In this document: piece by piece, positions 19,299 through 28,500 of the stretch
Layout: every line of letters begins with the position of its first letter
Position numbering within the stretch: the stretch's first letter is position 1
Source: JACPYM01 sp963699175
GTDB lineage: Bacteria; Acidobacteriota; Blastocatellia; RBC074
NCBI GenBank assembly: GCA_963699175.1
Contig: OY969418.1
Coordinates: 6,076,001 to 6,140,000 of the forward strand
Direction: 5' to 3'
DNA length: 64,000 nt
Made by a program: the position numbers and the translations under genes
Notes under the pieces: model-generated
What the model was told of the DNA's origin: nothing
Database searches by the model: none
What the model saw: only the letters and a program-made list of their open reading frames with translations

Positions 19299-21497
19299 CT
19301 AACGCCCCGCCGTCAGCGCCTTGCCGCGCTTGATGGTCATCTCGTTGAACAGATAGCTCGCGTTGGCGAACTTCTCTGTAATGAACAACACGTAGCGAAT
19401 ATCTACTACCAAACAACGATTCAGCGCAGCATTATAAGCATAGTCACCGCCCAGTCCTTCATAGTTGCCGTCAAAGGCCAAGCCGATGATCTCGCCACGT
19501 CCGTTCAGCACGGCGCTGCCCGAATTGCCGCCCGTGATGTCATTGGTCGTCAAGAAAGCGACGGGCACGTCTTTCAAACGCGCGTCAACATAGCCGCCGA
19601 AATCCTTCTTGGCGTGCAACTCTTTCAATTTAGCAGGCACGTCGAACGGTTCGGCACCCGTGTCTTTCTCAATCACGCCGGTCAGTGAAGTCTGCCAATC
19701 ATAGTTGACCGCGTCGCGCGGGTGATAGCCTTTGACTTCGCCATAGGTGAACCGCAACGTGCGATTGGCATCGGGATATTGCAGGCCCTTCTTCCATTCG
19801 AGCAGCGCGCCTTGGTATTCGGCGCGCTGCTTCGGGATCGCCAGGTTGAAAGCCTCGAACTTCTTGGTCAACGGCAACACTTCGTCATCCACATGCGCTA
19901 CGAGTTTGACCAATGGTTCCTTACTAGCGCGCAACTCGACGGCGGACATTTTGAAGAGCTTGCTGACCTCATCAAATGATTTGAGCGAAGTTTCCACTAC
20001 GGCCTTGTGCGCGAAGTCTACTTCGGCCAGGCGTCGTTCTGCGCCAGTCTTCCCGGCGAAGAATGACTCGACGGCGCTGGACTTTTGGTCTGGCGGCAAT
20101 TTGCCCATGCGGGCGAGGGCGGCTTGTAACTGTCGCTCTTCGAGGGCCGCATCGCGTTCGCTCCAACTGTTCGACAAGAAGCCGAGCACTTGCGGCAACG
20201 CGGCGTCGCTGAATTGCGGAGCGCGTTCGTTGGCTGGCTTTTCCTGTTCGAGCGCGCGCCGATAGGCGAAGTTCACCGCATTGATCAGCGTGCCCGTACC
20301 CAGCAAGCCATTCAGCGCCTGCTCTTTTGCGCCGAAGGTGTTCAGCTCGCGATACAACTCGGCAATCTGCGGCAGCACGTTGCCGTACTTCTGTTTCAGC
20401 GCCGGATTGCTATCGAGCCATTTCGTAAAGGCGGCTTCCTCCGCGCGCTTGCGTTCGACCACGTGCGAGCGACGCAAGTCAATCAGTGTGCCTTCGTAAT
20501 TTTTGACCGCATTACTGAGGCTGAAGATGTCGTCGGCGTATTTGATCTTCAATTCCGGGTCGCGTTCACCTGCGGCGGTCATAATGTTGATCTGTTCTTT
20601 GAAGGTTTCGACGGTGAAAGGCAAGCGCACCCGTTCGTTGTAGTCCACCGAATACGATTCGCGCCAACGATAGGTCGCGCCCGGATAACCCAGTATCATC
20701 GTGAAGTCGCCTTCTTTTATGCCACTGGCATCGAGCGCCAAAAACTTCTTTGGCTTAAATGGCACGTTGTCTTTGTTGAAACCTGCCGCCTTGCCGTCGG
20801 GCGCGACGTAAGCGCGCAGGAAGCTGAAATCACCACAATGGCGCGGCCATTCGAAGTTGTCAGGGTCGCCGCCGAAATAGCCGATGGACTTGGGCGGCGC
20901 GTAGACCAGCCGCACATCGTTGAGTTGCTGATAAGTGTAGAGATGATATTGCGCGCCGCTGTAGGCTTCGACGACTTGGCCGACCAAGCCGTCTTTGCTT
21001 ACTGCCGCCGCCAGTTCGCGCTGTTTGATCGCCAATGCGCGATTGCGTTCGGCATCGCTCATGCCAGGTTTGACAGCGGCCAGCATCTGGTCGGTGACAT
21101 CTTGGGTATCCTGCGTGATGCGCACGGTGTAGCCTTTGGCCGGAATCTCTTCGGTGCGCGTTTTGGCGAGAAAGCCCCTCTCGATATAGTTGTTCTCGGT
21201 CGTAGCCGCCGCCGTCACGGCCTCGAAAGCTATGTGATGGTTGGTGATGACCAAACCATCCTGAGAAACGAATGTGCCTGTGCCGCCGCCGATGATCACG
21301 ACGGCATCTTTCAAGCTGACCTTAGCCGTGCTGTAAATCTCGTCAGGTTTGAGTTGCAAGCCGCGCTTCTTAAGCTGGTCTTGCGCCAGCTTCTCAATCG
21401 TCTGCGGCAGCCACATGCCTTCGTCGGCAAACGAAGCCAACGGAACGAAGACGAGTGAACAAACAAGCAGTGTGGATAAAATTGTTTTGCGAATCAC
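19299..21497 (-). CDS. S46 family serine peptidase (dipeptidyl-peptidase 7/11 type)
   Basis: A 732-residue periplasmic dipeptidyl peptidase that removes dipeptides from the N-terminus of oligopeptides. A signal peptide is present (about 1-24, cleavage after FADEG region). The DEGMWLP motif at the mature N-terminus is typical of S46. The chymotrypsin-like triad shows as the His in VITNHHIAFEAV (about residue 87) and the Ser in GGNSGSAVLNGRGEIIGLAFDGN (near 655), with the Asp between. Length fits DPP7/DPP11 (about 710-720). Subtype specificity is not assigned. GTG 21497 has AAGGAG 7 nt upstream. It is the last gene of a tight run starting at gpmI. Confidence 0.93.
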   Translation of the reverse strand: MIRKTILSTLLVCSLVFVPLASFADEGMWLPQTIEKLAQDQLKKRGLQLKPDEIYSTAKVSLKDAVVIIGGGTGTFVSQDGLVITNHHIAFEAVTAAATTENNYIERGFLAKTRTEEIPAKGYTVRITQDTQDVTDQMLAAVKPGMSDAERNRALAIKQRELAAAVSKDGLVGQVVEAYSGAQYHLYTYQQLNDVRLVYAPPKSIGYFGGDPDNFEWPRHCGDFSFLRAYVAPDGKAAGFNKDNVPFKPKKFLALDASGIKEGDFTMILGYPGATYRWRESYSVDYNERVRLPFTVETFKEQINIMTAAGERDPELKIKYADDIFSLSNAVKNYEGTLIDLRRSHVVERKRAEEAAFTKWLDSNPALKQKYGNVLPQIAELYRELNTFGAKEQALNGLLGTGTLINAVNFAYRRALEQEKPANERAPQFSDAALPQVLGFLSNSWSERDAALEERQLQAALARMGKLPPDQKSSAVESFFAGKTGAERRLAEVDFAHKAVVETSLKSFDEVSKLFKMSAVELRASKEPLVKLVAHVDDEVLPLTKKFEAFNLAIPKQRAEYQGALLEWKKGLQYPDANRTLRFTYGEVKGYHPRDAVNYDWQTSLTGVIEKDTGAEPFDVPAKLKELHAKKDFGGYVDARLKDVPVAFLTTNDITGGNSGSAVLNGRGEIIGLAFDGNYEGLGGDYAYNAALNRCLVVDIRYVLFITEKFANASYLFNEMTIKRGKALTAGR

Positions 21498-21524
21498 TGG
21501 AAAACTCCTTCTCTGAAATTCTTG

Positions 21525-22571
21525 TTAGCGTGCGCTCAGCGCCGAAGCGCGATTAGATTTTAACATCTGACAGACCGCTTCGTAGACTGCCTCTTCGCTA
21601 ACCAGCGAAAGATGCGGCGCGCGCAGGTGCAGTTGCTGCTGGCCCAAAATATCTTGCGCGGTCGGGGCGGGATGCGGTGAGATGATGACTACCGGCGCGC
21701 CCACTGCCGCCGCCAAATGCGCCGGGCCGCTGTGATTGGCGATGAAAAGGCTCAGGCGCGCCAAGGCCGAAGCCAAGTCCGGCAGCTTGGTGGCTTCCAA
21801 CGCGATTGCGCTCTTGGCCGGTAATTCGCGCACGAGCCGCCGCGCCAAGCCGCGCTCTTGTTTGCCCGCGAAGACCAGCAAGCGCGCGTTGAAGTTGTGA
21901 TACAGCCGTGCGGCCAGATTGACGAAATGTTCAAACTCCCAACGCGGTTTCTTTTTGCCCGCGCCTGGATGCAAGCCGATCAGCAATTCGCCAGACGCGA
22001 CGCCGTATTTGGCGAGCAAGCGCTCCAGCCGCGCATCAGCCTCGCGGTCGGTGGTCAAACGCGGCTCGGCTTCGAGCGGACGCACGTTGAGCGGTTCAAG
22101 CTTCTGCAAATAGGCGTGGGCATCGTGCGTGAGTTGAGCTTGCCAGGATTGATTGGCGAGCTTACGTGTGACGCGCTCGATTACGATACTCAAGCCGTGA
22201 CTCAGCGAATTGCGCCGCCCGTTCAAACGTTCACGCGGCTGTGCCAGTTGTAACAGCAAGCCCGCTTCGGTGTTGCTGTTGAGTTCGATTGCCAGGTCAT
22301 AATAACCGCGCTTGATCTCAGTCAGGGTTTTTCTACTGTGATAGGCCGAGCTGGGTTTGAGCATCTCCGCGCCACGCAAGCGTCCCACTGGCAGAATCTC
22401 GTCAGCGCAATGAGCCAACCGAATGACCTCTGCCCCTAATGTGCTCGCCGCCACCGTAATGCGCGCTGCAGACAAGTGCTGCCGCAGTGCGCGCAAGGCA
22501 GGCAGAGCTAGCACCGTCTGGCCCAAGCCAGCGATGTGTACGACCAGGATGTTTTGCGGGTCAGTAGCCAT
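21525..22571 (-). CDS. glycosyltransferase family 9 (heptosyltransferase-like)
   Basis: A 348-residue GT-B enzyme of the ADP-heptose:LPS heptosyltransferase family. The N-terminal half opens with NILVVHIAGLGQTVLALPALRAL. The C-terminal half has the nucleotide-sugar-binding part GLHPGAGKKKPRWEFEHFVNLA and FIANHSGPAHLAAAVGAPVV, which is diagnostic of GT9. It probably adds a heptose or similar sugar to the lipopolysaccharide core at the inner membrane; donor and acceptor are inferred from the family. No GT neighbours are adjacent. It lies between the PIN toxin gene (21 nt) and the S46 gene (27 nt) in one transcriptional run. Confidence 0.9.
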   Translation of the reverse strand: MATDPQNILVVHIAGLGQTVLALPALRALRQHLSAARITVAASTLGAEVIRLAHCADEILPVGRLRGAEMLKPSSAYHSRKTLTEIKRGYYDLAIELNSNTEAGLLLQLAQPRERLNGRRNSLSHGLSIVIERVTRKLANQSWQAQLTHDAHAYLQKLEPLNVRPLEAEPRLTTDREADARLERLLAKYGVASGELLIGLHPGAGKKKPRWEFEHFVNLAARLYHNFNARLLVFAGKQERGLARRLVRELPAKSAIALEATKLPDLASALARLSLFIANHSGPAHLAAAVGAPVVIISPHPAPTAQDILGQQQLHLRAPHLSLVSEEAVYEAVCQMLKSNRASALSAR

Positions 22572-22592
22572 CAGCGGTGCATTGTTATTACG

Positions 22593-23045
22593 TCAGAGGA
22601 TGTCGCTCCACAGGCGGGCATCAACGAAGAGTTCGAGATGCTTGATATTGGTGGTGGCAACAATGACTTCGTAGCCTTTGATCTGAAGCCAGGTGGCTTG
22701 AGCGGCTAGAATAACATCGGCATCAAGCTCAGTATTTCTGGCGGCTGGCCGACCCATTCGACGGGATTGCGCCCAGTATTCAGCCGCCTGCAACATCATT
22801 TGGGTGTTGAGTGGTAGGTAGCCGAGTGAACGTTTCAGGCTGTTCAACTTGGCCAGGCCTTTGATTTTGCCCGCCCGGAGCAACTCGCGGCGTAGTTCGT
22901 AATCAGCGATTTCCGGCACCAGTACACGTTTGCCTTGCACAAGCTGACCTTCGAGCCAGACGTTGCCCTGTTCATTGAGTGGCGTGCTGCGTGGATGCGA
23001 GACGATACCAAGAGGTCCAGTATCGAGCAAAATGACGATGCTCAT
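22593..23045 (-). CDS. PIN domain ribonuclease toxin (VapC-like)
   Basis: A 150-residue PIN nuclease. Acidic residues of the metal site are visible: Asp in VILLDTGPLGIV (residue 8), Glu in VPEIADYELRRE, Asp in ELDADVILAAQA, and the VATTNIKHL end strand. VapC-like toxins cut tRNA or rRNA. AGGAAG lies 8 nt before its ATG. The ATG overlaps the stop of the upstream small gene by 4 nt (ATGA), the usual antitoxin-toxin order, so the two form a likely type II toxin-antitoxin pair. Confidence 0.85.
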   Translation of the reverse strand: MSIVILLDTGPLGIVSHPRSTPLNEQGNVWLEGQLVQGKRVLVPEIADYELRRELLRAGKIKGLAKLNSLKRSLGYLPLNTQMMLQAAEYWAQSRRMGRPAARNTELDADVILAAQATWLQIKGYEVIVATTNIKHLELFVDARLWSDIL

Positions 23046-23272
23046 GGAAACAGCTTCCTATCCGATGAGAGACGATCTTCGTCAAGTACTCGTTTGAGGT
23101 ATTCCCAGGTCTCGCGCTGCTCTTCCGTGTCGCTTTCGTCCTCACGCCAGTGGCGCAGTAGTGTGATAGCTTCCGCGACATTACCGGGCGGCAATTCGTA
23201 AGGTTCATCATCAGGCGGCAGCGCGAACAAATCGGCTTCCGGTTTCACGAGATTCTTTTCTGGTGTGCTCAT
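23042..23272 (-). CDS. putative antitoxin partner of the PIN toxin
   Basis: A 76-residue acidic protein (MSTPEKNLVKPEADLFALPP... with ETWEYLKRVLDEDRLSSDR at the end). I do not recognise a DNA-binding fold such as AbrB or RHH, so the assignment rests on its place and size directly before the PIN gene with a 4-nt overlap. The C-terminal acidic helix could be the toxin-binding part. AAAGGAG lies 5 nt before its ATG. It starts only 18 nt after gpmI. Confidence 0.6.
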   Translation of the reverse strand: MSTPEKNLVKPEADLFALPPDDEPYELPPGNVAEAITLLRHWREDESDTEEQRETWEYLKRVLDEDRLSSDRKLFP

Positions 23273-23290
23273 CGTTACTCCTTTGCGCTG

Positions 23291-24844
23291 CTACGTGGCG
23301 TGAATCATTAAACTCCGCCCCATCATCTCCGCCGGTTTCTCCAAACCCAATAACTCCAGCATCGTCGGCGCGACATCTTCCAACGCGCCGCCCTCGCGCA
23401 ACGCACCTTTGAAGTGCTTATCGCAAAGAATAAACGGCACGGGGTTGTTGGTGTGCGCGGTGTGCGGCCCGCCGGTTTCCGGGTCAATCATCTGCTCGCA
23501 ATTGCCGTGATCAGCGGTGATGATGGCCGAGCCGCCAACGCGCTCAAGCGTGCCGACGACCCCGCCGAGACAGGTGTCGAGCACTTCGACGGCTTTGATC
23601 GCCGCCTCCAGCTTGCCGGTGTGGCCGACCATGTCGGCGTTAGCGAAGTTGATGATGTAGACATCGGTCGCGTCCTCATCCAACGCGCGGCAAATTTTGT
23701 CGGTCACTTGGAAGGCATTCATTTCAGGTTGCAGGTCGTAGGTCGCCACTTTCGGCGAGGGCACCAGGATGCGGCTTTCGTGCGGGAAGGGCGGCTCGAC
23801 ACCGCCGTTGAAGAAGTAGGTCACGTGCGCGTACTTCTCGGTCTCAGCGCAGCGCAAGTTGGTTACGCCGGTTTGCGCAAAGACATCGGCCAGGATGTAC
23901 TGCAACGAGATTGGCGGAAAGACAATCGGCGTATTGAACGAACGGTCATATTGCGTGAAGGTCGCGTAATGCAGCGGCTGAATCCGCTCGCGCTCGAAGC
24001 CGTCGAAGTTCAAACCCGTAAAGGCCCGCGTCAATTGCCGCGCACGGTCGGCGCGGAAGTTGAAGAAGATGATCGAATCGCCCGGCTTCACGGTGGCGAC
24101 AGGCTGGCCGTCATTGTGCGTGATGACAATCGGCTCAATGAATTCGTCCGTCACGCCCTGGTCATACGACTCTTGGATGCAGGTGAGCGGGTCATTCGCC
24201 AGCTTGCCCTCAGCCTTAGTCAACAGGTCGTAAGCCCGCTTCGTGCGCTCCCAACGATTGTCACGATCCATCGCATAATAACGTCCGCAGACGCTGGCCA
24301 CGCGTCCGACGCCGATCTCGCGCATCTTGGCCATCAGCTCACTGACATAGCCTTTGCCAGAAGTCGGCGCGGTGTCGCGCCCATCGGTGAAGCAGTGCAC
24401 GTAAACGTTTTCGACGCCACGTTGCGCCGCCATCTGCAATAACGCATTCAGGTGAGTATCTATCGAATGCACACCGCCGTCCGAAACCAGCCCGAACAGG
24501 TGCAGCGCCGTTTGCTTACCTGCGTCAACAGCGGCGCAGAGAGTCGGGTTTTCAAAAAATGTCCCTTTGCTGATGGCCGCGTCAATACGCGTGATGTCCA
24601 TCTGCACGACGCGACCCGCGCCCATGTTCATGTGGCCGACTTCCGAATTGCCGAACTGGCCGCAGGGCAAACCGACGCGCTCGCCGGAGCCTTCGATCAG
24701 CGTGTGTTGATACTTGTCCAGGTATTGATCAAGGAAGGGCGTTGCGGCGAGCGCAATCGCATTGCCTTCCGTTTTGGGTGAGTAGCCGAAGCCGTCCAGG
24801 ATGATGAGTGCGACAGGTCTCTTATTCAAAATCACATTTGCCAT
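23291..24844 (-). CDS. gpmI: 2,3-bisphosphoglycerate-independent phosphoglycerate mutase
   Basis: A cytoplasmic glycolytic enzyme that interconverts 3- and 2-phosphoglycerate using two Mn ions. With the ATG at 24844 it has 517 residues, the normal size for iPGM. The metal site DGFGY near the N-terminus, the phosphoserine motif GNSEVGHMNMGAGRVV, and ITADHGNCEQM with HTAHTNNPVPF near the end are all intact. The frame is open for 23 more codons upstream (to 24913), but alignment to the family favours MANVILNKRPVALIILDG as the start; no clear ribosome-binding site decides it. It heads a run that continues into the toxin-antitoxin pair, GT9 and S46 genes. Confidence 0.96.
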   Translation of the reverse strand: MANVILNKRPVALIILDGFGYSPKTEGNAIALAATPFLDQYLDKYQHTLIEGSGERVGLPCGQFGNSEVGHMNMGAGRVVQMDITRIDAAISKGTFFENPTLCAAVDAGKQTALHLFGLVSDGGVHSIDTHLNALLQMAAQRGVENVYVHCFTDGRDTAPTSGKGYVSELMAKMREIGVGRVASVCGRYYAMDRDNRWERTKRAYDLLTKAEGKLANDPLTCIQESYDQGVTDEFIEPIVITHNDGQPVATVKPGDSIIFFNFRADRARQLTRAFTGLNFDGFERERIQPLHYATFTQYDRSFNTPIVFPPISLQYILADVFAQTGVTNLRCAETEKYAHVTYFFNGGVEPPFPHESRILVPSPKVATYDLQPEMNAFQVTDKICRALDEDATDVYIINFANADMVGHTGKLEAAIKAVEVLDTCLGGVVGTLERVGGSAIITADHGNCEQMIDPETGGPHTAHTNNPVPFILCDKHFKGALREGGALEDVAPTMLELLGLEKPAEMMGRSLMIHAT

Positions 24845-25121
24845 AACGCTGCCCATCATAACGAAAAGGCGAGGCGAGGCAAAGGCATAGACTTCGCTGG
24901 CCGGGGGGGACACGCCCGAAATGTTTCGCGCCTTTCGGAGTTATGTGAGCGAAGCTGTGAAGAAGATTGACACCGGCCAATCTCAGGCGTAGATTGCGCG
25001 CGTCGTTCTCAGCCAGCTTCTATTCTGATTCAGGTGTCCAATGTTGATGCATGGTGAACAGGAAGCTGACCACAAAACACGAGGAGCCAAAAGCAGTATC
25101 AGCGCTTAAGCTCCCCAACTA
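24845..25121. other. intergenic region upstream of gpmI
   Basis: No gene is seen. The region must contain the gpmI promoter on the minus strand. A TTGACA-17 nt-TAGATT box pair (24967-24995) faces the plus strand, but no gene starts soon after it. Confidence 0.4.
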
Positions 25122-25535
25122 TTAACCAGCAGTTTTTACCCAAGCTTTCTTGGTAATCTTGACTGAGCCTGGCTCACTCTCCAGCCAGTCGGGGTTTTTG
25201 CAGGCGTTCAGATGGACGGCAATCAAAAGGTTTTCAAGAGCCTGAGGAAGCGCCGCGCACGCTGCGCCGCCTCGTCTTCCCGGAGGTGCTTTATGCCAGA
25301 TCAGCAACCTAACCAAACCCTTAAGCATGTCATAGTCGCCGTCCGCAACATCGGCGACCAAACCGAATTGGCCGCGCTTCGACGGACTGCTGCGCAAAGC
25401 TACCTTTTCCAAAAAGCCAATTTTGCTGTCTCGCTTGACCGCTTTCACCGTAGGCGGGAGACCTGCGTATTCTTCGAGCCGGTATTCGGTTGGCAGCGCT
25501 GTTTCCAGACAGTAGTGACGCAGCAGCGCTTGCAT
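25122..25535 (-). CDS. doubtful hypothetical ORF
   Basis: An open frame of 137 codons from ATG 25535 (open to 25565), protein MQALLRHYCLETALPTEYRLEE to KKAWVKTAG. I do not recognise it, it has no clear ribosome-binding site, and it occupies the region where the patatin gene needs a leader. The amino-acid mix is protein-like, so it may be a real orphan gene or a decayed fragment. An overlapping plus-strand frame (25212-25571) is less protein-like. Confidence 0.25.
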   Translation of the reverse strand: MQALLRHYCLETALPTEYRLEEYAGLPPTVKAVKRDSKIGFLEKVALRSSPSKRGQFGLVADVADGDYDMLKGLVRLLIWHKAPPGRRGGAACAALPQALENLLIAVHLNACKNPDWLESEPGSVKITKKAWVKTAG

Positions 25536-25567
25536 GCGTTGGTTGCGAGCGCAAACAGGAGGCAATC

Positions 25568-28500
25568 ATGAAAAAAACTCTCACTGTATTAGGCGGATTC
25601 CTTAGCTTGGTTTCACTGTTGACGTTGGCGCTGACGTTGGGGGCTATGTTAAGCAAACCGTCCCCATCGAAGATTAAAAGCAGCGAGTTGCAAAGACCGG
25701 GCATCGTGGTGGAATTGGCGCGGAAGGTCGAGCAGATCAACGCGGTGAAGCAATACTATGTAGAAAAAGACTGTCAATGTGAGATCAACCCTGCCGTGCT
25801 TGAGCAAGCCAAGTATAAGCAAATCTGGGAACGCCAGCTGCAGCACGATTTGCGGTTAGATGCGTCGGTGATTATTCCCTTCTACGGTCTTTTATTGCTG
25901 ATCTTCGGTGTGTTGTTGCTCTATCACAATTTCCGCAATGCTGAGCTGGTGGGTGGGTTGCTGAGCCTCGTTACCCTGGCTGCTGTGGCCTTCGATTACC
26001 GGGAGAATTTTGGCATCAACCAGGCCTTGCTGATGCGGTCGGGCACGCTCACCCCGGAGGCGCTGGAAAGTATTTGGCGGCCATCAGTCGTGAAATGGTC
26101 GCTGCTCTTTGTCGCGCAGGGCTTGCTGGCCGTCTTTTTTTGGCAATGGCGAGAGCGATTACGGCAGCCGCTGCCCGTGGTCACAGCAGAAGCTTCTAAG
26201 CGGAGGTCACGCTTGGCTTGGTTTTGTTGGTTGGCCGCCTGGCTCTATTTCGCCAGCGGCGGGCTGGGGTTGGTCTGGTTATGGTTTTATGTGGGATCAG
26301 GAGCGCTTCATGGCCGGATCGAGTTCGCTTTCGTCGGCTCATGGCTGGCCTTCGCGTTGGCAGGTGGGCTTTGCCTGGTTGCGCCGGGCCAGCTTGCGGA
26401 AGCGTTTAAGCAGCAAGCTGAAGAGACGCTGTTGTTGCGTTGGGCGGCAGTGGCTGTGGGGCTGTTGTGTTTGACCGGCGCGGGCGTAGGGCTGTACGCA
26501 CAATATCCGCAGCGGCCAGCCGGAACAGTTGCTTGGATTTTTCTGCTGGCGGTGGTGTTCTGGGCCATCCTCCACTTTCTCTGGGCGAGCTTGCTGTTAG
26601 CTGGCCGGCAGCGGCAGCCCGAGCAGGACGCGCCCCTTTGGGGTCAGTGGTTGATCCGAGGCGGGTATCTGGTTTGTGCCGTCATAGGTGTGTGGGCGCT
26701 GAAGTCGCAGCCCAGCGGGAGCGGAGTTTTTGCTGTGGCTGGTATTTTGCTGAACCTGGGATTATTTGGTCTCGGCCTCAAGTTTTTGCTCGCGCCGCCA
26801 AAGTTTTTGGTCAGCCTGGGTGCGGCCCCGCTGGCTCAACCTGACAAACGGCCGATCCCTTTTTTCCGGGTATTGCTAAGCGAGCATGAACACCAGCAGA
26901 AGACGCATGGGTTGGAGACGCTAATTGGTAAAGAAAGACGAGCGAGATTAACTGCCCGCTTGCAAGAGCTTAAACATCAATTGAAAGAGCTTGAGAAAAA
27001 GCCACCAGCCGCCGATCAAGCCGAACGCGCAAAGTTACGAACTAAATTGCAGGCCGATCAGGAACGTATGACTGCCGAGCTAGCGGACCTGGATGTGATA
27101 GAGAGCCTCAAAACCCAATTTGACGAGGTTGAGCGACACTATCAGGCAGTCACAGATAATGAGCAACTGCGGGATCAATGCGTCAAGGCTGACCAGGATC
27201 AGCTTAACCAGAAACTGGTGGCGGCTATTTACCGCCAACTCCATCGGCAAACGCAGCCGCGTGCGGCACTCTGTTTTTCCGGCGGCGGGGTGCGCAGCGC
27301 CACCTTTGTACTCGGCGTGCTGCAAGGTTTGGTGAAGCAAGGCATCCAGCTCAGTCAATTTCACTTTCTCTCGACTGTCTCAGGCGGCGGGTATATGGGC
27401 AGTTGGCTCACGGTCTGGTTGCACCGGGCGGGCTTGGAGCGCGTGCAAAAAGATCTGCAACTAAAGTCCGAAGCGCCCGATCCGCTCAATCCTGAACCAG
27501 CGCCCTTGCAGCACCTGCGCCGGTACAGCAATCCACTAACACCGAGTCTGGGCCTGATGTCGGCAGATACCTGGGCGCTGATAGGAACTTACTTGCGCAA
27601 TCTGTCGCTCAATTGGGTTGTGCTCTTGCCGTTGCTGATGGTCTTTCTAGCGGCGCCGCGGTTCGCGATGGCCTTTGCTTGTTGGAATGAGCCGACGGTT
27701 GAAGCGTTGCGCTGGCTGCCAGTAGCCGGGTTGTTGGCCGGCCTAATCGCGATCGGCTATATCGTAGCTAACCGTCCGAGCCTGGCGCGGCAGTTCACCT
27801 TCAAAAAATTCAAAGTCGTGCAAGAGAGATTACGGAAGGATGAAGTCGGTTTTCTCTGGTTTGGCCTGTTGTTTTTATGGATAACGGCGGCGGCCTGCAC
27901 GTCTTTCTGGGCGTGGTTGCATATTAAACATAAAGATGGCGCGGCGTTTATTTTCAAAGCGAACCTCCTGAGTTGGATAGTCGGGGTGGTCGGCCTAATG
28001 GCGCTGATTCGATTGATATGGATAGGCGACAGCCGGCAGAAGAAGTGGCCCTACGTTGTTGCCGGGTTAGTTGCGCTGTTAGGTTTTGGTTGGGGCTTGG
28101 TTAGCCTGTTTTTCCACTGGCCGAATTATGAATGGGGCTTCAATAGCAAAGAGAGAGGAATCTTCATTCTCTTCGCCCTGGCGATGTATGCCGGAGGAAT
28201 TTTCTTGTCGTGGCTGATCTTTGACCGTTGGGATCGGCGGGAATTCTGGTTGTCGTTACTGCCATCGAGCCTGATTGGAGGGTTTTTTCTCTGGGGCGCG
28301 ACACAGCTTTTCCCCGTGCCCATTGATATTAACTTAGCCCACCAAAAGCCGCCGGCAGTGACGGCGCCAGCCACGAACAAACTGCTGGTAAAGCTGACCG
28401 GCGCGCCGGCGCAAACCGTCTTGGAGACGGATGAAGGGAAGCCAGCGACTACGCTCAAGCTGGAACTGCCTGTCACGAAGGAAGAAGAGAAGTCCGTGGA

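Noticed and set aside
20190..21458. Long plus-strand open frame (422 codons) opposite the S46 peptidase gene
   Set aside because: It mirrors a well-supported peptidase gene and has Arg/Gln/Val-rich, non-protein-like content, so it is a GC-driven shadow.
23414..24442. Plus-strand open frame (342 codons) opposite gpmI
   Set aside because: It is a shadow of gpmI; no conserved segment or ribosome-binding site.
24967..24995. TTGACA-17 nt-TAGATT promoter-like pair on the plus strand
   Set aside because: No gene starts within a useful distance downstream (patatin ATG is about 570 nt away), so it may be chance; kept only as a remark.
25212..25571. Plus-strand frame of 119 codons before the patatin gene
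   Set aside because: It ends over the patatin ribosome-binding site and start, and has no recognisable feature.
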